A stretch of 64,000 bases of DNA from Chytridium lagenaria (Eukaryota > Chytridiomycota > Chytridiomycetes > Chytridiales > Chytridiaceae). The stretch is from the NCBI GenBank assembly GCA_025449115.1, contig JAHLKC010000120.1:61503-125502 (forward strand). Direction: 5' to 3'. Each line of letters opens with the position of its first letter. Positions within the stretch are counted from its first letter, which is position 1. The position numbers were made by a program, and so were the translations under genes. This document shows positions 1-12,189 of the stretch, piece after piece. The notes beneath the pieces were generated by a model. The model did no database searches. It was not told the DNA's origin and was given only the letters and a program-made list of their open reading frames with translations.

Positions 1-427
1 TTTATCTATATCTGCTACTGTTAGATGAATAACAGTTTTTTTTTACCATAAATAATATCCGAGGCTTCATGCCTGCAAAATGTAGCGAATATGGCGGAGA
101 CATCTGTTTTTGTGGAGGCTTTGGAGCTGATGGATCCGGCTATAAATGATGCAGAGCATTGCTCTTTTACACTTGCATTTGTAACGGTAGATAGATAGGA
201 GGAATCAGCATTCTAAATTACGCGTTAATGAGTGCAATTAATATATACCACGCTTGCCTTAAAAAATTCTTTGGAGATTATAGATGTCCCGTAATCGCCA
301 CCCCCTCCGTGCTCTCTAGACAGCTTCTTTGCAGAAAAGTAAGCATCCGCTGTCTTTTTAAAGGTTAAAGATAAAAATTATGCCCATTCCCACCCTAAAT
401 AGCAAGCCTTTGCTCTCCTTGCCGCCT
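1..427. other. no gene recognised
   Basis: AT-rich flank with no convincing exon on either strand. It lies downstream of the minus-strand CxC/KDZ-type gene, so a further 3' part of that gene could be hidden here behind an intron, but I see no recognisable transposase motif. Confidence 0.4.
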
Positions 428-1620
428 TCACACGGACACTTTGTACGGCCTGGACCGAGTTTTGTCAACAACTGCCTTCACCAGGCGCCCATGCCATGTC
501 ATGTGCCGCAGTATTAATAATTCTCGTATGGCCACAAGAAAATTGCGATAGAACGGGTCTTTACTTCCAAAATTGATGGTAAAATCGTCATAAAAGGTTG
601 ACGCAAAGATAGACTCAAAAGCTTTCTTCAATACACGGCGGTCACGTTCAGCTTTAACCATTTTAAGAATGGAAAAGCCAGGCGCTGAAAAATATTGGTA
701 AATGTGGAGGCTAAGGAATAAATAAATTCATTACCTGGCTTCAAGGCCGACGAAGGCATAATCCCATTCATCAAAAGCAAGCATGGAAGACTGATATCAC
801 CAATACAAGCAGTGATACGGATTGTCTCCAGTCCAACAGAGCCAAGAACAGGTATGGAGTATCTTGAAGGTGGTTGAGTGGAGTTTGCGCATGTATCACA
901 TTCGCACGTAACTGCTTTCGGGAGCTCATTGTAAGATTTGTCCTTGTTATCCGTCATGTAGAACGGGAGAAAAGCCTCAAGAAGTTTAAAACGCAAAGCC
1001 TCAAACTCGACAAGCTCATTTTTTTGCTCCTCGGCGTAGGACATTCCTGTATGCCATCGTCCACGAGACTTGACCGCCTGGAAAGTATGGAATCGCATTG
1101 GGATTGAAACTGCAAAGCCATCTGAATTATCATCATTGCCCTCCTGAAAGTGATGAAGATCCTCTTCCCTGACCTCATCCCCCCAACTTTCAGCCTCATC
1201 CTCTGAATCTGTAGGCTCCTGAAGGTTATCAATGCTCCCCCTTAAATCTTCAACTTGCCGTAGCTGATAGACCTCATCCAAGCGTTCCTGGCCCTCTTGC
1301 TGGCGTCGTAAAACGCTTAATCGCGCTCTCTCTGTTGGTATCCCATTGGATGACCTTGCAATGGATAATTGAGTCCATGTAAGGCGGCGCCTTCTGGAGT
1401 CTGCATCAATAATATCTTCTAGATTTGATGGGAATTGCTGCTCCAGGACTCCATCCACATTGGCAGGTATTCCATCTCCAACGGTATCAGACACCAGCGC
1501 TGTCGACGCCTTTTGACCATGATCCGCAGAGTTCACCGGGCTGGAGTGAAGGGTTATTATTTGTTTTGTTTTGGTTGCCAAAAAATTAAACCCGCTCGCC
1601 TTCGATGTATAATTAAACAT
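428..1620 (-). CDS. CxC/KDZ-transposon-type protein, N-terminal part
   Basis: Two exons join cleanly: 1620-735 and 684-428, with a 50-nt GT..AG intron at 685-734. The protein has a charged, low-complexity N-terminal half, then a cysteine cluster (CECDTCA) about 75 residues before the splice. A segment of the form LLMNGIMPSSALKP follows, matching the 'L..G.FP..P..P..AF' pattern of the CxC modules found with fungal KDZ transposases. After the splice it runs through YRNFLVAIRELLILRHMTWH and LVKAVVDKTR, the kind of segment that precedes the DDE domain in those proteins. The transposase core itself is not visible, so this is a truncated element, a domesticated CxC protein, or a gene continuing past 428 through another intron. 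The family call is from pattern memory. Confidence 0.5.
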
Positions 1621-1699
1621 TGAATAAAAAAGACGTTTATTACAGCAACTGTTAAAATGGACGGGAGTTTGAAATAAAGCCGCTTTAGTGAGGTCAAAC

Positions 1700-2276
1700 A
1701 GCTAGTGATAGACCTTAAGGGAATTGAACCCCATTAGACCTGGAGCCTCTGCAAAAGCGAGAGTTTGTGACGAATGACGATGATGATGCCAACGGTGATA
1801 TCCTCGAAATGAGAGAAAATGATGCGGACACTGAGCAAGATGACGATGAGGATGATGAAGAGGGGAGGGGAGGAACACGCTTGTGATGATTACGAAGAGG
1901 ACGGGGATGGGGAGGAGGATAATGACTGTTTAAATAAGTGGGAGAAGAACATGCGAAAACTATTATAGTCATAAAGGTGAAAGCACTAACACCGCGCTCT
2001 GGTGTCTTGGCATATTATAGACCTGAAGGGGGCTTGAACCCAGCAAATCTGGAGCATCTGCGCGATAGACTGCAACGACGCCAAAAGAGGAGGGAAAAAA
2101 GGATGGGAGAAGGAGGATTACACATAATGGAGCACAAGAGCTGGAACGTGTATGGAGGGGCAAACATTGAAAAGGAGCGGAGGGATGAGGAGGCTGCGAG
2201 CGAGATGAAGAAGAGCCGGAGGACTGCGGTAGGTAGTGCTCTGTTCTGTAATGCCACACGTCGAATTGCATTTTAG
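1700..2276 (+). other. degenerate coding-like stretch with an internal duplication
   Basis: Two short plus-strand segments at about 1708-1760 and 2015-2070 are related at DNA level (tagacct.aaggg...ttgaaccc...tggagc.tctgc). Both read as a charged helical peptide (LEPLQKRE and LEHLRDRLQRRQKRR). The first continues into an Asp/Glu run and the second into a Lys/Glu/Arg-rich tail ending at 2276. No family is recognised. It may be the remains of a duplicated exon of a charged protein. Confidence 0.25.
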
Positions 2277-2429
2277 GAATAAAGAAAAGAAACGACTTAC
2301 TTCTGTGCCTCACATTCCTCGCAACACCGAATAAAACCATCAAAATAGCTCCACACGCCATAAGACTCAATAGGTAAATAGGATCGAATCTCATGCTCAT
2401 ATCATATATCAAAGGTTAAATATAATTAC

Positions 2430-3260
2430 GCTCTAGGGCCTCCACGTGGAACTCGGCGAATTGCGCAAGGACAACGACTTGGGCTGCTGCGGTTGTGGTG
2501 GAGGGGCGGGTGGAGGGGACGACGCGGAGGATGGAGGAGGTGGTGGATCGGTTGGTGGAGTCGGAGGAGATGAAGGCCGATCGGTTTCAGCACTGCCGAG
2601 GCTGAGGGAACGTTCATGGGTAAAGGTGGTGGTGGTTGCGGGGTCGTTGGTGGAGGAAGGAAGACCACCTAGTTGACGTGGGCCACCGCGAAACGAAGTA
2701 AAGATGGGTGCGGGCATTGGGAGCGCCGCCAGAGGAGATGTTAGGAGTTTTGGATTTTAAAGGAGCTGCCTTTGGAGCTTGAAGAGTCTGAGTGGATGGA
2801 AGGATCGCGCATTGACGAAAGGTTGAAGCGGAAGGAGGGTTTCTGAGACGGGGTTGGACGGTCCAGGGAGAGAGGTTGGGGCTGGGTAAGGGTGGGGTGA
2901 TGGAGAAGAGTCGGAGACGGAGGCTGGGTGAGGGAACGGTTTTATCGCGGACCAATGTTGATGTGGGTGACCCTGGCGGCGCGTTGGTGCTGTGAGTGAC
3001 TGGGTATATGGATGGATGGTTGGTGGAGCGATGGATGAATGAATGGGTGGATGGGATGGATGGGCAAGATGGATGGGTGAATGGGATGGGTGGGCAAGAT
3101 GGATGGGTGGATGGGATAGATGGGTGGATGGGATGATTGGATGGATGGTGGATGAGATGGGTGGATGGATGGGTGGATGAGATGGGTGGATGGACAGAGG
3201 GAGGGAGGGAGGGAGGGAGCGGGGGAGTCCGTCATGACGGCCTCTATGGATAAAGGAAGA
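2430..3260. repeat. purine/pyrimidine-biased low-complexity DNA with a GGATGGGT-type array
   Basis: Forward-strand G-rich sequence made of GGTGGN-type runs (2490-2680) leads into an irregular array of TGGATGGG/TGGATGAG words between about 3010 and 3215, followed by five GGGA units. The minus strand is open for long stretches ([14 protein letters not shown] translation). Periodicity and composition fit a simple-sequence repeat better than a protein. Confidence 0.7.
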
Positions 3261-3473
3261 AATCAATAAAAGAAATACAAAAGAAAAAGAAATTGTGAGG
3301 AGAAGAGCTTCCTCTCGCTCTCCTCCTCCATTTTTATTTTTTTATCTTTTTTGTCTTTTTTTTTTCCGCGCCTGCGGCGCTTTCTCCTCCTGGCCCCCCC
3401 CCTTATTTCATCTTGAATTTTTCGCAAAGTCCTCGCTAGTAAAACCTGGGCCAGATCTCCCCACTAGCTGCAT

Positions 3474-3510
3474 GAGGTACAGACATTTTCGCTAGTTTTT
3501 TCTGTACCTC
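3474..3510. repeat. perfect 10-bp hairpin
   Basis: GAGGTACAGA at 3474-3483 is exactly complementary to TCTGTACCTC at 3501-3510, with a 17-nt loop. It lies in the gap downstream of the minus-strand ABC transporter and next to no gene start. Confidence 0.7.
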
Positions 3511-3736
3511 CTAGGGGACTCTCATGGAACACTAGGTGCAATTATTTGAAACCCCTCGGTTGTTATAGTTGATTACAGTTGAAGCCATCCCAAGGAAAAT
3601 GGGTTTAAGCATTCCGCGATGCATGAGCAGGGTTCAATTATAGCCAAAAAAAAAGGATAAACTACCATCATCAGCTATATAATAAATACTTTATTTCTGA
3701 TAAAACATTATTACTTGTCCTGGATGTAAAATCCAA

Positions 3737-6700
3737 TTAGAAAGAGCGCTCCCTCTTTGCCAGCGCCTGAAGAACCTCAAGCTCTCCTGACTCCTCACAC
3801 ATAGTGAGGAAATGCCCCTCAACCTGCATCAGCTCCAACGGCGATCCAAACTGCACAACGCGGCCCTTGTCAAGCACGAGAATCTTGTCGCTAATGGCGA
3901 AAAAATAGAGAAAATTAGATAAGTGCGATGAGACTTTAAAAAATAGATGATTGAACTTACTAGTCAGCGACGGTACGAAGACGATGAGCAATAGAGATAA
4001 CGGTGGTTTGCGAAAACTCTTTGCTTCGGATAGTCTGCTGGATTTGGTTGTCGGTCTCGTTGTCGACGGATGCCGTAGCTACAAAGGAAAAAACAACCTC
4101 GTAAGTCATCGCTTCGGGACAGATTATACTGTGATCCATAAAGAAAAAGGGGACAATCCTCACCTTCGTCCAGCACCATCACTTTTGATTTTTTCAACAT
4201 GGCTCTGGCAAGACACAGAAGCTGCCTCTGTCCTTGCGAAAAATTACTGCCACCCTCTGCAACAATAGAATCCAACGAAATGCTATCTCCAGTCCCAGCA
4301 ATGGTCACTGCATCACTCACATCTTCAATGCTCAACTCTTGAACCGACGCAACCTGGACGGTATCCCAAAACTTGACTTTATCCAAGCACTCTCTCAACA
4401 TCACGTCAGAATGTTCATCAAACGGATCCAAGTTGCTACGCAGCGTTCCCGCAAACAAAACAGGGTCTTGAGGGATGATAGTGAGACGTGTTCGAAGATC
4501 GTGAAGGCCAATGTCGGATATATTGATGCCGTCAATGGTGATTGTGCCGGCATACGGTTCGACTATACGGAAGAGACTGAGGGTCAATGAAGACTTTCCA
4601 GCTCCAGTTCGTCCAACCACTCCAAGCTTTTCACCACCACGGACGTGGAAGGAAACATCCTTGAGAACTGAGGCACCGTCGGTAGTGTACCTCATTTCCA
4701 GGCCATCAACGTTAACCGAACCTTCCGAAGGCCACTACGTAAAAGATTGTTAAAACGTTAAACAGACAAAAAGACCGTTATTTAATATAACTTAAGTTAC
4801 TTACCGATGGCGCTGGTCGCCTGATTCGATGACAGCGGGTTTTCTTGTTCAATGTTAAGGTACTCCTCGATACGTTCCACAGCGTTCATTTCCTACAACA
4901 ACGTCAACCAACCATCCAAAAACAACCAAAAAAAATAAAGGAACTCACCATCTCGAGCGAAGCAGAATGTCTAATAAGCCAAATAAAAGTATTGCTACAT
5001 TCAAGCGAGAAGATGAGGCAAACACCAACAAGGCCAGGATCCAGCATGTTACGAGCGAGAACAAGACAAGACCCTGCGAAAAACACAACGGCAGCAGAGA
5101 TGGTCGAAACACGGGCTTGGAGCCATCCGTTCGCGAACCACAGGTATAAAAAGGCACGGCTGTTTTTATCCACACGGTCGAGAATTTCAGTGATAAACTC
5201 ATTTTCAGCGCTGTAGGCACGAATAGTGCTGACACCGCTGTAAAAATGAAAAATTAGTTATAAACGTTATAATAGAATGCCGTTATATACGATGGCAAAA
5301 TAACGAATAGAAATATAATCATCGACTTACTTTAAAGTTTCACTAAACATTGAATAGACTGGACTCCTCGTGATAGAGTCCAGCCTCTTTAAACTCCTCG
5401 AAGTCATTAAAAACCTCTTTGATATCATAGAATGGATGCAACCGAGTGGAATGACTGCAATGACAAAAGCCGGGGCGATGCTTGAGATGACAAAGAAAAT
5501 GGCGATAGCCTAAAATCAAGGAAAGGAAGTTCAGAAAGATGCAGGCAAGAAAACATGAGAAGAAGCCCTTTTATAGTTGAATTTACCTCAAAATGGCTTT
5601 CATGACGTTGTCCACGGAAAACATGATTTCTGTATCAATTAACCCAATGTCGTTCGTTGCGCGGTTTAAAATGCGGCCCTGTAAAAACGTTAGCTCGAAT
5701 GTGAACGAAATAGAATAGAACAGCTCGAAGTCAGCGAAATAAAAGAGAATAAGGAAAGGGTGTACTTACAATAGGTGTAGTCTCGAAAAATCGCATAGGT
5801 GCATATAAAAGTTTTGAAATCAGGTTATCGTGGTAGCTCCTTGATGAATTATACGATCCCACACAAACAATAAAAATAGCTATGAAATGGATCAAAAATC
5901 ATGAAAAGGAAAAAGAAAAAAAACGAAAGTATTAAAAACTTACTTAACACAAAGCAGAAAACCCAAGCAATAGAAATAAGGCCATAAATTCCAGAATAAT
6001 ACAAAGAGTTCTTTTCAACATCGTCTCCACCCATGACAGAAAGTATCCCACCGACACGACTCGAATTGGATGAAAACGTTTCAGCCAAAGTATCGTTATC
6101 AGCACCCTTTGTCCATTCGCGAACCCACATATTAGCACCAAAATCACTAAACCGTTCCGCAATAACACCAACAATGAGCGCCATAATAAAAACCCATCCA
6201 CCTCCAGATTTGAAGAGCTTCATATAAAGTGACGGCTTGACAGAGCCCTCCTCCACCGTCTCATCTTCCACAAGTTTCAAAGCATCCTCCAACGTGCGTC
6301 CATTAGCGTAATCAGGTAAATCGGTGGACTCAACGTCCTCCAAAACCTCTTTATCGTCGCCAACCGATTTTCCACCCATACAAGTGATAACGTCATGATC
6401 AGCGGTTTCAAGGATTTCAGAAACGGTTCCAGACGCTGCGACCTCGCCGTTTCGAACAACGACAACGTGGTCAGCGTAGGGAAGCACGAGATGCGTCGAG
6501 TGTGTGACGAGTAGGACGGTGCGACCTTCACCACGGAGAAGTTTGTAGATGGCGTTGTGGAGAAGATGTTTGGCGGTTGGGGCGTCAACAGCTGAGAGGG
6601 GGTCGTCGAGAAGAACATAGATGGCCGGGGAGTAGATTGCGCGAGCTAGAGAGAAATTCTTTGCTTTTGGCCACCGCTAAGGTTGATGCCTGGAAAGAAT

Positions 6701-9401
6701 GTTAGAGAAACCCGGTATACAGAATAAAAAAATGATAATAATACCTTTTTCTCCGATTTCGGTTAAATCGCCACACTCCAGATTCTTCAAATCCGCTTCC
6801 AAAGCACAAGCACGAACGACCTTCGAATACCTCTCAGGATGATAAGGTTCTCCAAACAAGATGTTTTGCCTGATGGTAGCATTCCTCAACCACGAGGTTT
6901 GAGCGACGTAGGCCACGTTCTTGTTTTTCAAGGGCAGGGAAACATTTCCTGAAATACGGTGCATTTCACCAAGAAGAGCTTGAAGAAGGGATGACTTGCC
7001 AGAGGCAGTTGGACCACAGATGGCTGTCAGGCCGCCAGTAGGGAAGGAGAGGGTGAGGTTACGAAGGTTAAAGGCCTCGATCTGTGAGGTGGAGGTCGAT
7101 GCGGCGTCTGACGAGAGTGCTGGGTAGAGTCTTTGGAGGACTTTAATGGGAGGAGTTGAGTAGCGGCGTTGTTTCCTTTAAAGAGGTATCATGATCAACG
7201 CTTGCCATGTCGTCATCCTTTGCCGTCAAAGTTGAATCATCCCAACTAAAGCATCCATTTTCAAACCCAATTTCCAGTAGTGACATCATCACCATATCCT
7301 TCTTGAAACCTCTCCAACTCGGGTTCCTCAAGAAAGCCTTCAATCCTTCTCAACGACACCCTTAACTGCAGGATATCACGAAGCGCTGCAGGGATGGCAT
7401 CAAGTGGAATTCGTAGCGTGTTGAAGAGAGTGATGCAGGTAAAGGCCTTCTTCGCGTCCAAGGTTTGACCAGCACCTGAGTGATGGTGAATAGGGTAAAG
7501 AAGGCAACGAAAACGGGGCGGCAAGAACGATAAAGATGTCCGTAGCGTAGATCACGTAGAAATGAATCAAGTTGTTTAATTCGGCAGACCGAAGGCTACG
7601 AAGTTTTTCAAAAAAGCGGGGTTCCCAAGCAAAGTACTGTTATGAAATAGCACAAAAGTTAGCTGTGCAGAGTATATGAAAACTATATACCTTTATGACC
7701 CTGATACCCTGCAACATCTCATTGACAGCATTAGTCTCTTGTCAGTAGAATCTGAAAGCTTATCATAAGCAGACTCTTCCATCTTCGCGACATAATACGA
7801 GACAGGCATCGTCGACAACAAGATAGCCAAACAACTACAGCAGGCCACCCAACGACATAAAGAGAGCAGTGACGGTAAAGATAATCTGCATCGGTGCGAT
7901 AACGATATCGAAAAATCGAGAAACGACGACCGAATCCGTTCAGCATCCGAAGTGAGAAGGTTGATGATCCTCCTGTGCTGCTGCCTTTTCCAGGCTCTTC
8001 ATCGTCGCTAGCGTTGTCTTCGTCGTCGCTGTCATTTTCGGTATCGTTGGAAGCTGTCGGAGCGCGACGCCTCATACTCTTGACGTAGATTTCGTTGACG
8101 AGGGCGATTTTGGCACGGAAGCCAGCGAGAACACCAATGGTCCTTCCTTGAGCGTCGAATAAGGGACGTAGAAGAGTCGTAAGGCCGAGAATAGTCACGT
8201 AAAAGAAGGATTCAATGATCGATACGTCTTTTTGGCCAATAACGTCAATGATCCTAGACAGAGGTTAATCAACATGAAGGAAAAACGACTGTTGTATTTA
8301 CTTGTAAAGCATTGCTGGTCCAGCGAGAGACGAAAAAGTAGAGCCCAAACCAAGGAGCAGCTGAGTCATGATTGCGGTACGTTCCATCGCAATTACTCTG
8401 AAGAAGATACTTTTGTACTTAGACCTAGATTGTGTTTAAGAAAAAGTGGTTGCGGTTAGAAACTATACATCAACGAAAAGGATCAGAAACTTACCGCAAC
8501 GCATCAAAATTCTTGACAGCATTTGAGGGCGATCAGACTCGGGCAATTCAGGAACGTCCTCCATAGTCAATGTTTTCTTCTCCCCCATTCTCATCATGGG
8601 GTTAATCCAAGAAAAATACAGGGTGCTGAGGAAATTGGCCTCGGATCGCCGGGAAGGATAGGTACATTGCTCGCACTGTAAAAAGCGTCGCGAGTGGATT
8701 CAACTGCGTCATCGACAACCGCAAAACGATGGACGTTCACTAAAAGGATGGATCCAGTGAGAGCGAAAGCGATGAGGTGGTAGAGAGGAGTGGATGAGGT
8801 TGAGGCAATGTGGATGGCATCGAGAACGACGGAAACAATTGAGATGATGTAAAAGATGTTGAGAAGGTTAAATATGGGAGCAACTCGTAATGATGCGATG
8901 TCCGCACCCTCGTTTACAGTCTCTGCGCCGAAAGAGGGATAAAGATGTCATCTATTACCACACCAAATTAGAACTTGAAAGTGAACAAAGAATTACCCAT
9001 GCAAGAGCCTGGATGCTAGCCAACACGACCCATAAACCTCCACAAGTGAATGAGTTTACTGCAATCAACGATGCGATGACAATGCTAGCAAAGGTAAGAA
9101 CCCAAGCATCCTACGATGATGCCGGGTATCCTGCCTGAATTGTCCTTGGTTGACATGACGTCAGAACTATTGGGCTCTAAGAGTGGACTAGTTTCTCCTG
9201 TAGGTGCTTGGATGGATGCCTGTTCATACGATGGTGATGGATGGCCGCCGAACCCACAATGTAGACTAAAGACAGGACGCTAAGCGCAGCCGACGCTGTC
9301 TCAAGCAGTCCCATGCTAGAGGCCACGGAGCAAGCCGAGGGGTGGGTGGGCATCAGGAAACAATAGGGATATAGGTAGAGTGTGAGAGAGACGGCGGTCA
9401 A
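3737..9401 (-). CDS. ABCC-subfamily ABC transporter (MRP/YCF1-like), interrupted by small frameshifts
   Basis: A full-length ABC exporter read on the minus strand. Order: hydrophobic N-terminal TMD0-like region (9401-8900), linker with [14 protein letters not shown] (about 8610), TMD1, NBD1, TMD2 (SGVSTIRAY near 5240) and NBD2. NBD1 (7090-6400) shows Walker [17 protein letters not shown] signature, degenerate Walker [12 protein letters not shown] and THS H-loop. NBD2 (4690-3960) shows [29 protein letters not shown] and IAHR. The NBD1 Walker B with D in place of catalytic E is normal for ABCC proteins. Clear introns include 3891-3960, 4079-4163, 4735-4804, 4893-4948, 5679-5769, 5880-5943, 6690-6744 and 7637-7690. 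Several one- or two-base shifts break the frame (for example near 6655, 7510, 7745, 7910 and 8640) although both flanks stay conserved. Expected role: ATP-driven export of conjugates at vacuolar or plasma membrane. The start is uncertain; 9401 or 9156 are possible. Confidence 0.9.
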
Positions 9402-10015
9402 AGGTGAAAGATGCGTTCCTTCCCCTCATTCTCAAACGTCCGTTTTACTTAAATAAACAAATATACTTTTTTTTGACCCAGTATTCAAGTGACAACTTGG
9501 TGTCCCCGTGAAACAGGGTAAAAACGAATTGTGGTTAAGCGACTTCTGAGCATAAGCGACTTCTGAGAATTCTTCTGTGGAAGTTATTTAGCACCCAGCT
9601 GATATTGAAATAACAAACAACTTTCCACATCACACTCTGTCGACGCCATCAACCTACTCAACACATCTCACCTCCCACCGTCTATCATTCCACCAACGCG
9701 ACCGCATTCACACACCCGACTAGCCACACGCCCACCGCCTCCAATCCACAACCTCCAGACTCAGCTACCCACCATGCCTCACCGCAAGACACCCAAAACA
9801 ACACCAACAGTCCTTCACCCACAACACGCGCTACCCACACCCAACTTACCTCAACACTATTTTCTGATCGACCAAAACCCTTTAAACAAAAAAAACGAAA
9901 TACCAAGACTTCTTTCAGATGACGCTCGTGCAAGGAGGGCAAAGGTCACTGAACAGAAGAAAAACAGACTTAATGATTCGCGAGATGAAGCAATGCTCCA
10001 TCCATAGGGGATACT

Positions 10016-10530
10016 CTAATGATGACAGTGAGTACCGCGCTTAGAAACAAGATAAAAGAAAAAAAAACCTGCAAGAACCTGCTTCCAACCCGCTTGTCGT
10101 TCGATCTGAGCAGAGTAAATAAGGTGAGTGTCCAGCACAAGAAAAAGGCCGTAAATAAGGGAAAGACGGGGTTCATATGGCAAAGGGAGGACGCGTAATG
10201 AAGAGGAAATAGTAGATGAGGTGGGGGACTGAATGACGAAAGGCACTAAACATATATAGTGAAACACGTCAGGAAAAAAACCAACAATAAGCCGGAGAAA
10301 AATAGAGAAGAGAAGGGAAAATAGAGAATAAACGGTATGAGAGAAACACGGTCATGACAGCAAATGATAGACGGAGAACGTAGAGTTCCGCACTATACCT
10401 TAAACAAAAGTCCAAAATACGCAAAAGCGCAAGTAGCTCTGGCAATCACCACAATAAAAGTAAACAAAACGATAAAAGAGACAATGAAAAACTAAAATGA
10501 AACCCTAACCCCTCCTCTATCACCCCAAAC
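10016..10530 (-). CDS. possible small multi-exon membrane protein, unidentified
   Basis: On the minus strand a hydrophobic exon (about 10500-10402, LFTFIVVIARATCAFAYFG) ends at a GT donor (gtatag). Further hydrophobic pieces follow, including one near 10150 with LIYGLFLVLDTHLIY. The latter resembles a TMBIM/Bax-inhibitor helix with its DT motif, but exons cannot be joined convincingly. Treat it as a candidate only. Confidence 0.2.
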
Positions 10531-11348
10531 CCGCTGTTGCCAACTTATAACAATTAAATAATAAGAAGAAAGCAAAGAACACATGAACGAAACTTTGAAG
10601 AGTGACCACTTTAAATGGTCACTCGTCCACCGTCACGGCGTGTAAATACACAGCAGATGAGTAGAAAAGGTTGCAGTTACCTCAAAACTCGTAGTGGTTA
10701 CTTTTGTCAAATTGCATTGAAAGATTTTTTGGATCATACTCCAAGTATGAAGTTTAAGAAACGCGTGGCCGTCAAACCAAACCAAGTAATGATGGTATTG
10801 TGAGCAACCTGCAGATATATTTAAGCACAATTTATGACTTACGCGTCAAAACGATGTTGTCGACAGTGTCCTAGAGCGCGTCTTTTTGGCTGTCAAGAGT
10901 CTGTCTTTATTTTTCTGTCTTACAAATAAACCCATTTTTGAACCTCATTACTATGAACGCTCCCAAGAAATAGCATACATGTTGTAAGGAAAGTCAACAC
11001 ACGAAACACAAAACCAAACAAGTGAAAAGTAAATGCAAACGCAAGCTGCATTTAAAAGAGAAAAGCGCGACCACCGCGCTTTGATCCAGGAATGACCTCG
11101 CTCGATGACACGTCTAAAACCTTCCCCTTCTCGTAAAATCTTGCTAGTAAAATCCAACCACACATGAAGGCTAGCTAATAACTGCATAGAGACTCTTCTA
11201 GAGTAGAGACTGCTGTATACGGGGTTAAATGCATGCGACGAATGAATGAATTGCTCCTTTACTCATTCCCATAGACGCCACCATATATAATCAAAGAGGT
11301 ATGTATTATAATAATAAGAATTGTCAGTTCTGCATATTTCATTCTTCC

Positions 11349-11391
11349 AAAAATAAAATAAAATAAAATAAAATAAAATAAAATAATAATT
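11349..11391. repeat. (AAAAT)n microsatellite
   Basis: Eight to nine uninterrupted AAAAT units in the gene-poor stretch. Confidence 0.9.
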
Positions 11392-12189
11392 AAACAGTTG
11401 AACACAAAGACATGTGAAAAGGAGATGACGATGGAATGACGTTTCAAATACATTTGATTGATTGATGATCATGTCAATCTGACAATTTGTGTGGGAAGGG
11501 GATTGCCTGACAGTTCAAAGTAGAATTCTGATTGGATGATTATTATAAAAGTGACAATTCAACAACAGCAACTTGCACAGCTGCTTGAGTATTAATAAAG
11601 AGTGAAGGTCGCGTGAGTCTGTGAGCGCGTGCAATAATAATAATAAATCATGACAGGCAAAGCAAACAGCAAACAGCAAATCACATCACATCACGAGACA
11701 ATGTGATATGAATGAATGATACGGAGTAAGTATTTAATAAGGACGGGGACTGAGTTAGGAGTATCAGAAATATGTGATGGTATCCATTAGACTGTGAGTT
11801 ATTTACAAGGTGACACTACTATGGGATATGAGAATGGGATGGGATGAGGATGTAGAGTGATGATGGGGATCATGATCATCATTGCCCAATCCATCCATCC
11901 ATCCATCATCATGTAGATGCGCATCAATGGATGCATCTTTCTTTTTTTATAGTAAATTGTGTTTTTTGGATAGAGTTGTTTGGTTGTCGGGTGTTTAAAC
12001 TGAATGTTACTGACTGACTAAGTGACGACCGACTGACCTACCTGACTGTAGTATTTTATCAGTCTGCTGATCCTGATTCCCCTTGCAGCTGTTTATTTTA
12101 TTTCAAAATAAATAAAGAAATAAATAAAAATAATATCTAAAGAAATTCATCAAACCCATCACATCATTCAACGCACAACTTGAATCAAC

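Larger units (their letters stand above)
9402..12189. other. long gene-poor stretch
   Basis: About 2.8 kb with no confident gene. It holds AT-rich DNA, an (AAAAT)n microsatellite, short CAT/CATC runs around 11880 and a possible small membrane-protein gene on the minus strand at about 10016-10530. A weak plus-strand reading frame (9774-10007, Lys/Arg-rich C-terminal end) has no recognisable family. Confidence 0.4.

Noticed and set aside
1720..2060. Two TTGAACCC-type strings that look like pol III B boxes of tRNA-derived repeats
   Set aside because: No A box or acceptor pairing is found, and both copies read as related plus-strand peptides, so a duplicated coding remnant is more likely.
2757..3266. 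Pro/His/Ser-rich proteins on the minus strand
   Set aside because: Translation of a TGGATGGG simple-sequence array; open because the repeat lacks stops.
6950..7060. Defective NBD1 Walker A because the usual GxxGxGKS reads GPTASGKS
   Set aside because: GxxxxGKS is still satisfied, so nucleotide binding is not excluded.
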